NCBI GenBank assembly: GCA_964554265.1
Contig: CAZKOB010000168.1
Coordinates: 1 to 5,888 of the forward strand
Length of the DNA stretch: 5,888 nt
Direction: 5' to 3'
Origin: RGIG8745 sp964554265
Lineage (GTDB): Bacteria; Bacteroidota; Bacteroidia; Bacteroidales; Bacteroidaceae
Under the pieces are notes generated by a model, which saw only the letters and a program-made list of their open reading frames with translations, was not told where the DNA came from and ran no database searches. The first letter of the stretch is position 1; each line of letters begins with the position of its first letter. Shown here one piece after another: positions 5,695 through 5,888 of the stretch. Both the position numbers and the translations under genes were made by a program.

Positions 5695-5888
5695 ATGAAT
5701 CTTAATTATGTTAATAAAGTTCCGCTCAATATGGGTGGACTTATCATCAAAAAGAAGGAAGAAATGTTAGGGAGGAAGTCTGCATTTTTTGCAGGTCTCT
5801 TTACAGATTCCTCTTGTAATTTTAAGCAGATGGATTCACAGACTCCTCCGTCGCAAGCTCCCCAATTGCTCCTATTCCGCAATTGCCC
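5695..5888 (+). CDS. open frame running off the window end (doubtful gene)
   Basis: From ATG at 5695 the frame is open to the window edge, 64 codons, starting MNLNYVNKVPLNMGGLIIKK. An in-frame ATG at 5764 has AAGGAAG (5757-5763 region) just upstream and would start MLGRKSAFFAGLF. No domain is recognised. The distal part, from about 5803, consists of segments resembling the repeats at 4873-4957 (CAGA.TCCTCTTGT), so the frame may be repeat-derived and non-coding. It could also be the N-terminus of a real gene continuing past the window. Confidence 0.25.
   Translation, partial: MNLNYVNKVPLNMGGLIIKKKEEMLGRKSAFFAGLFTDSSCNFKQMDSQTPPSQAPQLLLFRNC
5803..5858. repeat. degenerate relatives of the 44-bp repeat unit
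   Basis: ACAGATTCCTCTTGTAATTT (5803-5822) resembles ACAGAATCCTCTTGTGATTC in the unit at 4917-4957. ATTCACAGACTCCTCCGTCG (5834-5853) resembles the unit start TATTCACAGAATCCTC. The spacing between these two is 35 bp, not 44. They suggest a dispersed repeat family on the same strand, seen here about 0.9 kb from the tandem pair. Confidence 0.45.

Overview
The window holds one large gene and long repeat-rich spacers on both sides. The gene (459-4700, + strand) encodes a 1413-residue hybrid two-component system (HTCS) protein. This architecture is characteristic of Bacteroidota (Bacteroides, Prevotella/Segatella and relatives): a periplasmic 14-blade double propeller and Y_Y_Y domain, one membrane helix, a histidine kinase, a receiver and an AraC-type DNA-binding domain in one chain. 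A Bacteroidota-type promoter element (TAACTTTG, matching TAnnTTTG), an AT-rich leader without a strong Shine-Dalgarno, and moderate GC fit the same assignment. A Prevotella-like host is my best guess, but it is inference only.

Layout. 1-53: possible last codons of an upstream gene. 54-226: left copy of a structured repeat. 227-422: spacer with no convincing gene, containing an open but startless frame and an 8-bp inverted repeat. 423-458: promoter and short leader. 459-4700: HTCS. 4731-4809: strong intrinsic terminator. 4809-5045: repeat-derived sequence, including a 44-bp tandem duplication. 5046-5222: right copy of the repeat, inverted relative to the left. 5286-5407: units of a 22-bp-period array that appear to meet head to head. 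5408-5694: AT-rich spacer with palindromes sharing a TGATTATCA core. 5695-5888: an open frame running off the window, of doubtful coding status.

How it works together. By family knowledge, the HTCS senses an oligosaccharide or related ligand in the periplasm, autophosphorylates on His883, transfers phosphate to Asp1208 and activates a carbohydrate-use locus. No SusC/SusD, glycosidase or other target gene is in the window, so its regulon cannot be named. The gene has its own promoter and terminator and looks monocistronic.

The most unusual features are outside the gene. A pair of inverted repeats (about 91% identical by hand alignment over 108/109 bp, with weaker colinear matches beyond) brackets the whole transcription unit. 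The differences between copies spare the predicted stems and include one compensatory base-pair change. Inside the gene, a well-placed AGGAG-ATG sits in the linker just before the receiver and could allow internal initiation of a receiver-AraC protein.
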